Shown here: positions 47,466-60,639 of the stretch, piece by piece
How the letters are laid out: each line of letters begins with the position of its first letter
Numbering within the stretch: position 1 is the stretch's first letter
Origin: Paragyromitra xinjiangensis
Taxonomy: Eukaryota > Ascomycota > Pezizomycetes > Pezizales > Discinaceae
Length of the DNA stretch: 64,000 nucleotides
Direction: 5' to 3'
Assembly: GCA_038503065.1 (NCBI GenBank)
Contig: JBCAMK010000008.1
Span: forward strand, 1,736,001 to 1,800,000
Program-made: the position numbers and the translations under genes
Notes under the pieces: generated by a model
What the model saw: the letters and a program-made list of their open reading frames with translations, nothing else
The model's database searches: none
Told to the model about the DNA's origin: nothing

Positions 47466-49290
47466 TTATGAAGTTTCAATATAAAACCACCATCCTTGGT
47501 GGGGCAAATACCCTTGCGGCCTTCCCACCACTTTATTAGTTGTCATCTGTTGGTTCCTTCTCCCCATCACCTCAGCTACGAGCCTCTTGTGAGTCCACTT
47601 CGAACGACGACACCCGATAGATCCATCATCTCTGAAGAGCACCTCCTTCAGATGTTTCACACCAACCCCGCTTGCCGTACTCCGGATCTCTAGGTTACCA
47701 ACTGTCCAAATATTCCACCTCGGGTCTTTCTCGTCAGGAGGCACTGGACGACCGCCTCTCCTCCCAAGTGGCGGGCTTGGCGTTAACGGTTCATCTTCGG
47801 CAACATACTGTTTCCAGGGGATATCGCGCGGTGGCTGAGTTTGTTTGGTGATTGGTATGAAATTGTCATCGCCGTGGCACCCTAACGCCCTGAAATCGAA
47901 AGAAGTAGCTGGGGAGGAGAAGTTTGTAGCAGCTGCTGCCTGGATATATTCCGTAAGATCCTCTAGCTGCTGGGTCGCAATTTGAGCAGGTGATTGCACC
48001 AAAAATGGTGGAACTATGTACTGATATCCATTGGCGCGTTTAACTTGTTGATTCCGGTAGGTACGAAGAAGACGCTGGGGGACAAACTGTTGTCCTTGCT
48101 GTGGCTGCTGTTGCCGCATTTGGTGAATTGGCTGTGTTGGGACGGGTACTGGCGTCACTTTACGACGCTTGGACGATTGAGATTCACCAACGAACATAAA
48201 GCTTGAATCTCTGGAGAAATTGATGGGCGATCCCAGGCCTTGCTGCGAGATTTCCGGGAGGGTGTCTTCGTCCATTGCAAAATCCATCATAGGAGGGGAG
48301 CTAGGGACATTCTCACCCATATACTCCTCATGACTATGCCGAAGCATCTTAGGAGTAGGGGCCCAAAGCTCCTGAGAAATAACTTGAGCCTTATCAAACT
48401 CTTCAGCAGGAGTATCATAAAACAACAATCCCCTATCCTCACCGTTGCAGGTGGAGTTCTCCAAGTAGACAGGGGATGTAGGAACAAGAGGACCAATAGC
48501 CCGCGACTTATTTGGTGTTTCGAATTGATCAATCACTTGAGCAATACTTGGACGCTGGGCTGTGGCTTTGGCAGCGCTCCAGGTGGGCATGCACTCCTCT
48601 CCGTTTCTATTCATGCCTGGAAGCATACCCCATTCGTAATCGCTAAGGTCGTCGCTGGAGCTTGTCAGATAGCTCCAACTTTGCATGGAGGCGGGCATTC
48701 CCTCGTCCATGGCGTCATCCCCTTCCGAATCTTCATAGTTACCGTCTCCCTGATCGCCATCGGCACCGTCGTCGGAAGAGAAAAAACCCACGGTATCTTC
48801 ATCATCCTCCATGCTTTGGTCGGTATCATGTTCGGGAGACCTAGATGTGCTGGTAGGGAAGGTACTTGGAGAAGTGCTAGTAAAAGGATAGCTCGAAGAA
48901 CTATTGATTAAAGCTCTATTGCTATTATCTCCGGGAAGCACCCTTGTTATTGGGTTGAATGTGCGAATTTCGACTCCTTGGAAGGGCAAGAAGTTCCCCT
49001 GCAAAATAAAAAACTCAGCAACTATAATCTACTGAATTCAATAGTAACTGGATACAAGAATTGATTGAACCAACCTTATTAGAGACGCAGACTCTAGCAT
49101 AGGGAAATGTAGGGCTGTTCAGGGTTCCCTTCCCGTTGATGCCGTTGTATAAAAAGTCACTAGACCCATATGGTTAGGTTCAGGTAATTTAAGCAGCTTA
49201 GGCACAGAAAACGGAGCTACAGAAGTTGATGGAATTTGCTTACTTTCGCGAACCAGCTTCTTCGGCTGGTTCTTGCTGAGTGTCTATCAT
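47466..49290 (-). CDS. Unrecognised acidic, probably nuclear protein, 554 aa
   Basis: Three exons on the minus strand: 49290-49244, 49159-49075 and 48998-47466, with donors GTAAGC and GTTGGT and acceptors TAG and CAG. They join in phase to 554 residues. The tiny first exons are supported by phase and by a coherent segment (YNGINGKGTLNSPTFPYARV) just before the long exon. The family is not recognised. Visible features are a strongly acidic run at about 107-143, a basic KRRK cluster near 321-324 that fits a nuclear localisation signal, a Gln-rich stretch near 337-352, and a C-terminal folded-looking block (from RWNIWTVGNLEIRS to the basic KWTHKRLVAEVMGRR). This mix is common in fungal transcription or chromatin proteins, but no DNA-binding domain can be named. 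It is convergent with the gene ending at 46594. Confidence 0.82.
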
Positions 49291-49928
49291 CGGGAACGCG
49301 GACGCCAAACCCTTTAATTTCCTAGCCCATCAGTATCAGACTCTAACTAGCTCCAGTTGGAGATATTCTCTGGGGCCATAGGGGATTGAATATAAGGGTG
49401 AGCTACCTCAAATATAGTCAAAAATGCACAAATAAGAATAAGGAGTAAAGATAGGCAATGATAGTCGAGAGTATGTGGAACACAAGCGGCGATGGGGTGA
49501 TGGGGATTGAGCTCTAGAGAGATGGGCGGCCCTTCGAGGATCCACTTCCTAATAGAAGGAAGCTGTCGAGACGTAGGCTCGACGTACTAATAGAAGGAAC
49601 CGGATACCTTCAACAACATTATTTATACCTCGCGATCGGCTTCTGGAGCGTGATGCGCTAAATTTAGACCCGTTAGACGGTTTTCATTCAATGGAAATTT
49701 TTACGTGCAAATGTAATTTGATCTTTTGGTCTTTTCGAAACATTTCGAACTCTGGGTTAGGGGTTTGAGGAGATGGTACGGAGTGACCTTTTAGGAAAAA
49801 ATACATCAGTATGTGTTTGTGATGCACCCTCGTGTTAGTATTCCTAAAGTTTTATGCAGAAGCCAACGCCTCTAAGTTGCCCAATTTAGCATCATCAACA
49901 ATCACTCGTTTTATTACAGTAGGGTATT

Positions 49929-50110
49929 TGTTGGAGATGCTTCCTAATCCGGGGCCCGGCCTTCGGAATCGGAAATGATTGAGAGACAGGTACCCGAGCA
50001 CACGGGCACTCGGGCACTCGAGAGAGCTATTTAGATAGGGGCCGTATGCCCACCTAGCAAGCAAGCAATCGAGCCTTCTATTCCTCCCTACGTGCCCCAA
50101 TATTACAACA
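49929..50110. mobile_element. Solo LTR, 182 bp, second copy of the 17140-17333 family
   Basis: It begins TGTTGGAGATGC and ends TTACAACA, so the termini TGTTG/CAACA form a 5-bp inverted repeat. It is flanked by GTATT (49924-49928) and GTATC (50111-50115), a 5-bp target duplication with one T/C difference. Same orientation as the copy at 17140. It lacks the 12-bp insertion of that copy and differs mostly by transitions. No internal retrotransposon sequence is present. Confidence 0.82.
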
Positions 50111-53100
50111 GTATCTTAGCATGGCCCCACGAAGCTACACTAGCTAGCGACAAAAGATCTTCGAAATATAAATTCTTATAATCAAATTAAGGAACCTCCT
50201 AGTCTATAATATCTCAAATAGGATGAAGCAATTCAATAGCAGTCCAACGATTCGCAAAAGCTAAATGGTATTCAGGGAATATGCACAAATTATCTATTAG
50301 GTCCAGCATTTAGATTTCTATTGTGCTAGTTTTTTTAGTTAGAAAGATTGTGTGGTCAAATAGCTTTGATTAAGATACCGATTATACATATCCCAAGTAC
50401 TGAAACATCCCATATAAAGAATCTCTGTTTTATAATACTTTGAGTCGGAACTTCTAGTTGTGGGACTCCTTCGATCTGCCAGGGAGACCTTTTCATAAAG
50501 TGGCAAATCGCCTCTAAATACTACGGTTTCAGATCTATTGTCATAATCTTTGCATATTAAGCACTTTCCTCTAATCTTTTAAAGGTGCCACCGATATTAA
50601 TGAACTACTGCCAAATATCGTAGATAACAAGAGAAATCCAAGGCTTGGTTATTGCTTTATCAATCTAAACAACCCTTCAAATACTGGAGTCTTCAGCTCT
50701 AGGAATCCGAAACACAAATAACCAACCAGCGGAGTATAGTACAGTGATGAACTCGAATCAAACAGAGCGGACGCTCACGCTAACGGAAAATGTAAGGAAT
50801 CCGATCTTCAACACCGAAATTCAAAGTCAATCAGATGACTCCCTTTATTCGGAGCTAGAAATATCATCCTCTACCGGAATATCTATCGTTGATTTTTATC
50901 TATTTTCCTTTGCATAAAGATCTACACCAATCGGGCTAGGGGAACAGCCCAAACACCTCATCACTCGTAGCTGGAAAATAATTTTTCCATAGATCCAGAT
51001 GCAAGTGGGGCGGACAGAGAACCATCTTTCTTTTCAATACGGAAGGAAAAAAAAACATCGGCACCTCCGAAGAGTGATTGGACATCGGTAGATGAACAAG
51101 ATACATGTAATTTAGTAGAGCCAAGCTGCCAAGCACGGTTAAATTCTGACACTGGAACCCTAACCTGCACGCGATCACACCACACCACCATGATATTTAA
51201 GAACGTCTAGAACAGGTGAATAAAGTACCAACGAAGTCCAGCTTGCATCAATCGTGCAGGATCGGAGAGATCTCTCTTTAACTGTCGGCCCCGGCCGACT
51301 GTTGCATAGCCGTCTTGTCCTGCGTGCTCTAAGCTGTCAAAAACTGGAAAAACGTCAGTTATGGGACTCGAGTAGTTAATAAATTCGAGGTCCTATTTGC
51401 TGGAGATTGGCTGTGTATAGTGCTTTATTTCCCTGCACTGTGTTTCACCTCACGGCGTGCGCGTGCGGTAAATACTTGACGTTCCACCGTCACTAGTTGC
51501 ACAACAGGGCTCACAACACATCACCACGATTATGCTGCGAAACTCAGGTCGAAAGAACACACTCCGTTAGATGTTGTGTTATTCGGCGCAAAAGTCAGCC
51601 TTAACTATCACTCGCTAACAGTCCCACAAGCTAATCGACATTTCATTGGCGACAGACCAAATTAGCGAGGCCCGCCGCCAAGCTTTCGGTGCCTAGAATC
51701 TGATTATGCTGTGCTCTCGGAGTAACGGAAAACAAATCCAGTTACTGGTAACAAACGGTATTCGATAATCACGACATGAAATGGAATTCTCAAATCTTTC
51801 ATTCTCGATATCTAGTAACTGCCGGGAACGTGATTGAACTTTACAACTGCCTTGAGGAATACCCTCATCCGCACCAATCTTGAGATCATACTCGAGCTCT
51901 GCAGATGCATGCAGCTCAATCTTCTTCGCTAGAGCTTTCGTCGGACATCCTGTGACATCAAAGTATAACGTGAATGGGTAGTGGGGGTTTTGAAGTGAGT
52001 AGTACCTGATTGTATATCATCAGATACCATTAGACGCCCGACTACCCCCGACGGTAGAAGGATAATACAGCTGTATCTTTCAGTGCCAAGTCTTTTTTGT
52101 TTCTTTTTTCTAAGGAAAAAAAGGCATCTCTTCTTTTAGTGCAGCTTTGAGCTGTTTGTGGGAGCAGCCTACTTTTCATCCCAGCTGGGCATTCGTTTAA
52201 TAGTGACCGAAAACTAAATTCCACACCTTACTGCTGACTACACGAGGAGTCAGATAGCGTTTGATTAATCTGAATACTGTAACCTCCGTAGGCAATATCG
52301 AAGGCCTCACTGGTACCGACACCTCGGTTTTTTGGCGCTTAGCACCCCACGCCTAGAAAAAAAATTAGGTGATAGCTTATATCGTTTTGGTGCCAAGCCC
52401 AAGACACTTCAGCGAAACACCCAGAACTTCAGAGAAACAAGAGGTATTTAGGCAGAGCTACAACGCTACAGCGTAAAATCCGGCAGAGAAAGCAAGTTCG
52501 TAGTCCCCCGACGGCGGAGCGCGTACGTTTGTCCGATTGGGTTCGGAGGATCCACAGCGAGAAGTTACGAGTGACATGAAATGACACGGGGACGTGAGTG
52601 CTAGAATTAGCCTAAAGCGTAAGAGCTACAATGGAAAGGGCTACATAGGTGGCGAGAAGCCTAAGGATGTCTATGCCAGGGGGAGAGTTCATCGAGCCAA
52701 GAACCACGCCTAGAGGTGTTTTGTGCCCTAATCCTTAATAACCTATATCGCATGGGTGTGGATGTGGGTGGGGATGAGCTCATCATAGTCGGTTGTTGCC
52801 TAAGTAGCTGTTGCTAGCATGTGGAAATCGATAGCGAGAGAGGAGATAGTGCCACTCGCATGTCGCCACCTTGGTCTTGAAAATCTTGGATTCCCGTTTG
52901 GCAAGTTGCCATCGGAAATTGCTTGGACGTGGTCTCTAAGCTCAAGAGAGTATAATTGGTGGCGCAGAAGAGTGCTGATTAAGTAGGCGAAGCTTTAAAA
53001 TTCAACCTATACTGAGCTGATACCCTGGATTTGCACCCGCTTATCTTGCGATTCCATCGCGGATCTATCGCCCATCCAACTGAAGCGGTGAGTCTATCCT

Positions 53101-54368
53101 CGGCTGACTGAAATCACAGTGTATCACTCACATGCTTCACCAGCGACGCAGTGGGTGATGAAGCTTGAGATACCAATTTTTCCTTCCAAACCACTTAGTT
53201 CTCTTCCATGGCCGATAGCGTTGTGCCCAACAGTAGGAAACCCATATCGCAGCTTAAAGGGAGAGCATTAGGTAAATAGATTGTAGAACTGTGGTAAGAT
53301 GTTTCGACCGCTGAAGGGAGTGATCAGTTTGTTGTGTGATTCCAGAGTACCAAGAGAAAACCTAATTTCTATCAACCCAATAAGTGAGATGTGGTGACAA
53401 TCTAACGTGTGCATAACTTGTGTGTATGGGATTGGAAACTTGCGATAGGTATCCCTGCGTGCGGGGAGTGAGCTTTAGGGGGAATGGCATTCTTGGGGCA
53501 GGCGACGTCTTATGTACTATTTCTTGGCTCTTGGCGCTTGGCTCTGCGAGGTTGATATTAGCCAATGAGGGGATTTCCTGGTAGCACGTTCCCTACCCAA
53601 TTGTTACATCCACGTTTGGTATCTACGGCATTGATTGGCTTCTTGCAGATACGGGGGCGCTCCCGTTCAAGGCGGGCGGATAACTCTCGGGCAATCCGTG
53701 CGAGACAGCCAGCCGCAAGGTTCCAAGAACTTTAAGTTTACGCGCATAGCTAAAAGGAAGCTCACTTACTCCTCTCTGGGCAAGTTGTCTCGTGCCCAGA
53801 CTATGCCCAGACTTCAGCTCTTGGTGTTTAGTTGCTACAAAATCCGCGATACCGCCACCATCGATATCAGCAAGCTCTAATGATCGACTCTGTCCTCTTG
53901 GCCTCCTACACGTGCTCCTTTGATAGGAGAATCGAGGCTTTGAAAATTTCTCGTTCACGTTTATGTTAGCGAATGTGGGAGGCGTGGGGGAAACAATTAG
54001 TTGGAGGAGGGATTGTGATACCGTAGTAAGGACAGATTTGAAAGAGTTGTGGAGGAGCTTTTTTTCATGGGTGTTGGTCATAATACCGCCTGAAAATTCT
54101 CTCAAAATCCTTTATCTATTGCGTTGAAAGTTGGACACAAATGAAAGGAACAGCTTTCTTTAAGAAGAAGTTGGTTATGTTAACGGTTAGGCTAAATTAT
54201 TAACGGATGAGAGGTTAAATGTTCATGGTACAGCATATCTTCACAACTGCACGTACATACCCGTGAGTTTGGTACCGATTTTGCTTGACTACCTTTCTTT
54301 TCTCGCAATCACCGCTTCTTCCCGAATTGGAAAATCGTGTGAGTTATTCTGAATGCTGAACGGAAAAG

Positions 54369-54374
54369 CACGTG
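54369..54374 (+). promoter_or_regulatory. CACGTGGG E-box, candidate PHO-pathway site
   Basis: CACGTG followed by GG lies about 334 bp upstream of the phosphate permease ATG. The bHLH regulators Pho4 (yeast) and NUC-1 (Neurospora) bind CACGTG, and CACGTGGG is a preferred yeast Pho4 form. The association with a phosphate-uptake gene makes this a good candidate site. Binding is inferred. Confidence 0.5.
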
Positions 54375-54707
54375 GGTGGTAGGACTGGATACCTTAGGGT
54401 AGGAGATACTTGGCAAGGGTAATCTGCTAAAGATGGGAATGCTGTTCCTGCCTCATAAATATGCGCTGTCTCTCTTCTTTCCAAAGCCTTCTCTTCAATA
54501 TGCCAGCCAACCTTCTCCCTAGAAAAGGATCACTCTCAAACCCGGTTTCATCCTGATTCCGAGTTTTTCCCCCTGAAATTTATTTCCTTCCTCTTGGAAG
54601 TTCGTCAAAACCCTATTCCCCTTCCCTGACTGCATCCTAGCCACTGGATTTAAGGTATAGATAGTTTCCAGTCCTATACATTTTCCTGTTCTAAAATTTC
54701 TCTACAG

Positions 54708-56684
54708 ATGGCGGGCCAAGCACTTCCAGAATATGATTACATATTCGCACTTGCCATGCTCTTTGCATTCTTGGTAAGAAGTCCTCCCATTACTCCAAGA
54801 ATACTGTTTAATCTCCCTTCTTCGCTGGACAGGATGCATGGAACATTGGCGCCAACGATGTAGCAAACTCGTTTGCAACTTCAGTTTCTTCACGGTCCCT
54901 TACTCTCTTGCAAGCCATGATGGTTGCTACTGTCATGGAGTTCTGCGGCGCTTTGCTTGTGGGTGCTCGTGTTGCTGATACGATTAGAAGCAAAATCGGT
55001 AAGCCTCGGGACTTGGAGACATGAGCTAGGGAGTAAAACTAATTTGGGTGGGGTTGTAGTTAAGGTTGATCTTTTCATCGAGCAACCTGGCGTGCTTATG
55101 TTGGGGATGTTATGTGCTTTGATCGGCTCCTCGACTTGGCTTACTATCGCAACCTCTATCGGGTTGCCAGTATCTACCACGTAAGTTTTACCGCAGCTCG
55201 AGTTTTTAAGATAGAAGGTCTATTTCCTGACGCTCGTGTAGCCATTGTATCGTCGGTGGTGTCATTGGCATGGGGATTGCTACGGTTGGAGTGGATGGTG
55301 TGGTCTGGGGGTGGGAGGGTAAGGGTGTGGCTCAAATCTTCGCTTCCTGGATCATCGCTCCTGCTATCGCCGGGTCGTTCGCTGCTATCATCTTCACGAT
55401 TACTAAATATGGTGTCTTGAAACGATCCAATCCTCTGAAATGGGGTATGGTGATGGTTCCAGTTTACTTCGCCATCACGTCTGGGATCTTGACTATGCTT
55501 ATCGTTTGGAAGGGAGTGAGTAACGAAATGTATCCAAGTGAAACTCTTGAACCCAAACTAACTATTAACCGTTGTAGGCTGCTTCCTTGAACCTAGATGA
55601 CTGGACTGGCGGACAGATCGCTGGTACTATTTTCGGAGTTGCCTTTGGAGTCATGGCCCTCGTCATCATCTTCTTCCTTCCATACGTCTATAGGAAGTTA
55701 GTCAAAGAGGACTGGACCATGAAATGGTACCATGTCCCCTTGGGGCCTCTCCTCCTCAGCCGTGGTCCTGTTCCAGAAGCCCCCGAAGGCGCACAGGCTC
55801 AAATCGTCCAAGACTACTACCGTGGTCACGCTACCCGTGAAGATCTCGAAGCAGCGAATATCAAAACTTCCACAATCAACGAACTCGAAAGTCAAAAGGC
55901 CGAGCCGGAAGGCAGCCTCCCTCGGGGATCGGATGAGATCTCGGCCGCAAAACAAACAGCGCAAGCGAACAGCAAGTCTCTCGATGAAGTTGAAAAAACT
56001 GATGTCGGCCCTTGGTATGCCCCTAAAAACCTCTTGAAGATTGTCATCGACGCCTTCATGCACGGTGTTCGCGTGGATGTTGTCTCTGAGCAGTCTCGTG
56101 GGTCGAAACTCTCCGGTGATATCTCAGATATGCATGCCCGTGCTGCTCACTTCGATAATAAAACCGAACATCTCTATTCCTTCCTCCAGATCTTAACTGC
56201 TGCTACCTCCTCGTTCGCCCATGGCGCTAATGATGTTGCTAACGCTACTGGCCCTCTCGCTACTGTCTTTCTGGTTTGGCATACTGGTACTGCTAATAAG
56301 AAGGCGAGCGTTCCGCTTTGGGTCCTAGCTTATGGTGGTGCCGCAATCGTTATCGGATTGTGGACCTACGGGTACAACATCATGCGGAATCTTGGGAACC
56401 GGTTGACGCTTCACTCTCCTTCTCGCGGGTTCTCGATGGAGCTCGGGTCCGCCGTCACGGTTGTTCTTGCGACCCGTCTGGCTCTTCCGGTTTCTACTAC
56501 TCAGTGTATTGTTGGTGCTACTATGGGTGTTGCGTTTTGTAATGGTGATTTCAAGGCTCTTAATTGGAGGATGATTGGGTGGTGTTATGGAGGTTGGATT
56601 TTCACCCTGCCGATTGCGGGGATTATTTCTGGGTGTTTGATGGGCATTATCATTAATGCTCCGCGATGGGATGGGCCGGCTTAG
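54708..56684 (+). CDS. PHO89: Pho89/PHO-4-type sodium-coupled phosphate permease, 577 aa
   Basis: Five exons: 54708-54773, 54833-54998, 55060-55180, 55242-55515 and 55578-56684, all in phase, give 577 residues, close to yeast Pho89. This is the inorganic phosphate transporter (PiT, PF01384) family. The signature GANDVAN occurs twice, near 28-34 and 425-431, in the two inverted-topology halves, each followed by a PVSTT(H/Q)CIVG segment. Many membrane helices surround a hydrophilic cytoplasmic loop (about 250-390) rich in Glu, Lys and Ser. The family imports phosphate with sodium at the plasma membrane, and fungal members are induced by phosphate starvation or alkaline pH. The CACGTGGG site at 54369 fits that regulation. 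The symbol follows the family; the Neurospora counterpart is pho-4. No truncation or odd residue is seen. Confidence 0.95.
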
Positions 56685-59475
56685 TTTTGGGTACTTGTTT
56701 TGGGGTTTTGTTTTTGAGGGCGAGTTGTTGGGTTGTTTTGTGCGGGAAAAGTGTTATTTTAGTATATATTCATCAGGAATTAAATTTTCTGAGCGATTAG
56801 TTCGTTGATGACCTACCTTGATCATAGTACATGGATCCACCAGGACGTGACTGGTGGTGAAATTATGTGCAATGGCCCGGGCGATTTGGCGTACTCAAGG
56901 AAGCAAATGGTGAAGTTGCAGCCTAGGGATTTTTCTTAGGTTGGGGGCCTAAAGATATACCTGGGATATTTTTTACCCATTTTTTCCGTTAGGTACATCT
57001 GGTCTCGTGCCCAGCCCATACTATGCAGCTTGTTGCGTACCGGATAAGACACTCTCATACACCTCACCCCCCCCTTTCAAGGGGAGGTGGGAAACGAGAA
57101 ACAAAACAAGGAAATGTAAATATACACCCCCATTTGAGAAACTGCCTTTGCACCCTTTCCTCCTCTTCTCCAAATACCCCCAGTCCCACTCAAACTCCCT
57201 CTCCTCCGTAAAAAATTATTCCATAGCTCACCCGCATGCTCGATGTCCTCCTATAATAAGATTCAAAGGCCCACTTTAATGCTTGCTCTGTCTCCAGTCT
57301 CACTCATATATGTATTTGGGACCTCCGATCTGCGCGTTGCTCAGCTTCTTAGTCCTGATGCCAATCCTGAACGACCTATTACTGGGGTTTTTCTTTGGAA
57401 AAGACGATAGTTATATATGCTTAATGGAGTAAATGATAATTTATCGCGAGTGATAAGTGATGACTAAAATCTTTAGATACCGTACGTAATGATAGCTATA
57501 ATTTTCTCTATTTCCATGCTAGTAACTATATACTAGTTAAAAAATTAACTAACTATAGTCCTTGGGTGTTATCGCCAGGGATAAGAACTGTATGTACATG
57601 TGATCGCGTGAAAACCGGCGGTTTCGGGGAATTTTATGAATTGGGACTGCTAGAGCAGGATGGGGAACTTACATGTATGTAGTATCGGCTACATCGTTAA
57701 GTTAGATAGCATGAAATGTTAGTCATCAAACTGTTTGAGCTTGCAGATGGAAACGCGAGCTTGGGCCTCATAGAATTTCAGTAACACTAACCACTAATTG
57801 ATAGTTGTCAGGCTAGAATCCTTGCTGTACACTGCGCATCTTGCGTAGGCGAGGAAATTCGCTGCATGCCAATTTGAACTGAGTTATAAAAGCTGATCTT
57901 TGGGGTAGTAAAGAATGGTTTGAGAGGATTAAAGGTCGAGGTCTGAGTTATAAGTTATGAGTCAGAGTGAGAGGTGCATATGATGCAGATTCCTGGGAAA
58001 AATTCGTGACAAAATCTTGCATTTTAACCACCAATCTTCAATTGGCCTTCCCATATATAATTTTAAAATTTACGGGGCAGCTTTAGCCGTCTAAGATATA
58101 GGGCTAGAAATATAGGAAAATGGATGGCAAAGATCAACAATGCCACTCTGGCGGCTTTCGGTGGCGGATCAGCTAGCGGAGGATCCGGATTCAATATTCA
58201 TGCTGTGTTCTAGGCTTTTGCATTTGGCTTGGAGGTTTTGTCGATCCCTCATGGTTACTGCGAACGGCTAAAGACTAATATTTCTAGTGATTCAGTATCA
58301 TTCGCCCATGAAGTGGAGCACACGGCCTGGGCTGAAATAAATAACCCGAGGGGATTGTTTCTTGTTTGCCCTGAATCGTTTTACCATGTGGGGCATAAGG
58401 CGCGTTTGGCTCTGTTGAGGGTATTTCCTATTATAGCGGCTCTCGGAGCACGGTAGACGGAAAGTGCGTTTAAATAAAGCTCGAGTGACATCATGTGCAT
58501 AGGAATGTAATATTCTCCTCTTTCTTTAAGCTTGCCACGTAGGTTCGGTTTCATCTACGTATACATACATGTAGATATGTTAATTATGAGAACCTGAATA
58601 GTCTCATATAAGTCACTAATATTGTGATATATACAAGACAACGCACAGTATTTTACCGTCTCTAGTCTTCCAGCGCTTGTTTCATGATTCCCTACCACTG
58701 CAGGTGCTGAAAACAAGATATTGAGTATTGAGAAGGCCGGGCCAGTTTGTGGAAAGATGTTACCGTTGTACCCCTATCGTGAGATATCAGAATTAGAGAT
58801 TGGGAATACGAACTTCGCGGTCTCGAAAGCTAGCCTGTAGCGATAGTGGCGAGTATATTGTAACAAATAGCTCATATGAGGTTATCAAATGGAGGCCAGC
58901 CTGTAGTAACTGCTCTTTACTGACCTAGATTTCAAGAATTTGGTGGCTCATGAAAGATTAATAGAAAGGCGAAAATGAGATTGAAGTTACGTCCAAAGTA
59001 AATCCAATAATAAAGCCTACAGTGATTCGATATGACGGGAAGTTGGTGTGCATTTAGTGATCAGCCCTGTTCAGGCTCCATCTCCGGATTTTGGCCGCCA
59101 GCCCCATACCAAGGCTCTGGCATGCAACACCGCAGTTCAAAGTCAATGATAGGTAGGTATCTATAGGAGTAGATGGAATACCAATTCAAAAATAATGATC
59201 GGGGGGTTGCGTCTTACATACATAACGATTGATGTGCAGCGCATGAGTAGCTGCATGCAGCTCAACTGTCGCTATATGTCCAATCATATTCTGCAGTACC
59301 TGTAATTCCTGATAGGGTGATTTCCCTCGCCTGATAACACCCCCACCTGAGAGATTACCCTTCCCCGCACTTTTGAAGATTCTTGCTAGTCAGAATCATT
59401 CGAAGTTCTCCTCGACATAGCCTCGTATTCTAGGGTTTATCTTGACTGATAGCCAATTCATTGTAAGGGCTGTCT

Positions 59476-59502
59476 GATAAGGCGATAAGGCGATAAGGCG
59501 AT
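59476..59502. repeat. Tandem repeat of GATAAGGC, 3.4 copies
   Basis: Three exact 8-bp units GATAAGGC followed by a partial GAT. No gene context. Confidence 0.85.
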
Positions 59503-60502
59503 TGCAAAGTTGTGGATCTAGGAATTGGCCTACTTGTTGAGCACTCGAGTTCATGAATTCAAACCTTGACTTCAACATAACACGAATTCAAACACGTAGT
59601 AACCTCCACGAATGCATTCGAAGCAGCTAGTTTCCCAGTGTCACTTAATATAAATATATACGTGTTTGTGATACACAAAATCAACGAAGTGGATCCCCCT
59701 CATCAGCTGTTGGTAGCTATGAACCCAAAAACTTACCTTGGCGACACCATAGAGTATCGTCGTTCGAATGATTCATGTTCTGCTTTTGCCGTGTACTTGA
59801 TATTTTGAGGGTTTGTGAACCCTGCAGCGCACAAATACTTGCCACTCTACAAGTATAGGCCCAGAAATAGATGCATATGCATTGAAAATGTAGGTGCGTG
59901 TGAGCCGAATGTATATTCTTGAAGTGAGTGAATCAGAGGGTTTGAATCCAGATACATCCAATCGGCGGGCATGACGCAATCTAAGGTTGAAATAAAGACA
60001 TACCTAAACAACACCATGCACAAATTCGTTGAAAACTCTTGGATTTCCATTCTCCATGGAAGGGGAACCATTTAACTGGTCTATAAAACGCTTGGTGCGT
60101 CTATCTAGCGTGGTAGTATCAGCGAAGAAACAACTTCAAGGTCAAAGTGTTTTCTAGTCAGAATTCTGCTTTTTACAATACTAAATTTGTCTTTATTAAG
60201 GGGGAGTTCTAGAACACCCTGAACTAAACCCTTATGTAAGCATTCTGTGAACCAAGACATGTGGCTAGCGTGGCAAGAAGCCATGACGAATGATCCCCCG
60301 TGGAGCCCCTCCGATTGATTCGCTAAATAAGCCAAGCCCGCCTTTTACCCACTCCGCGTCTCGCCCGCCTTGGCCTCATTGAAATCGCGGAAATTTATTT
60401 ATCCGGCCGTGAAAGATGGCCGCCATGCTACGAATAACAGCCGCAGCCCGCCCATCTGGTATCTTGTGACACTTTACAACTTCAAAAGAGTTAGAACCCC
60501 AT

Positions 60503-60639
60503 AGAGCAGTAGAGGGGTTAACGAGGCTTGGCGGTCTTGGTTAACAAACTGACCTCCCGGATCCCTTTTGTGGCGAAATATTCAACTTGTTACCCAAGCC
60601 TCGTTATAACTTCCGCTTCGCTGTCTCCTCTACCGCTCT
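60503..60639. repeat. Imperfect terminal inverted repeat structure, 137 bp
   Basis: AGAGCAGTAGAGG at the left is matched in inverted orientation by CCTCTACCGCTCT at the right, with one mismatch. AACGAGGCTTGG (60520-60531) is matched exactly by CCAAGCCTCGTT (60594-60605). The right arm carries about 17 extra bases between the two matched blocks. It may be a decayed MITE; I found no target-site duplication. Confidence 0.45.

Larger units (their letters stand above)
49291..54707. other. Intergenic region of 5.4 kb with solo LTR and permease promoter
   Basis: The interval contains the upstream region of the gene starting at 49290, a solo LTR at 49929-50110 and the phosphate permease promoter at the right edge. 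Open frames at 50961-51191 and 53623-54105 (minus strand) lack recognisable domains and are not called. The remainder shows no bordered repeat. Confidence 0.5.

Noticed and set aside
50961..51191. 76-codon minus-strand frame from ATG
   Set aside because: The sequence looks moderately protein-like but has no recognisable domain or flanking exon; too little evidence for a gene.
53623..54105. 160-codon minus-strand frame
   Set aside because: No ATG at its 5' end, no recognisable domain, and composition like the flanking non-coding DNA.
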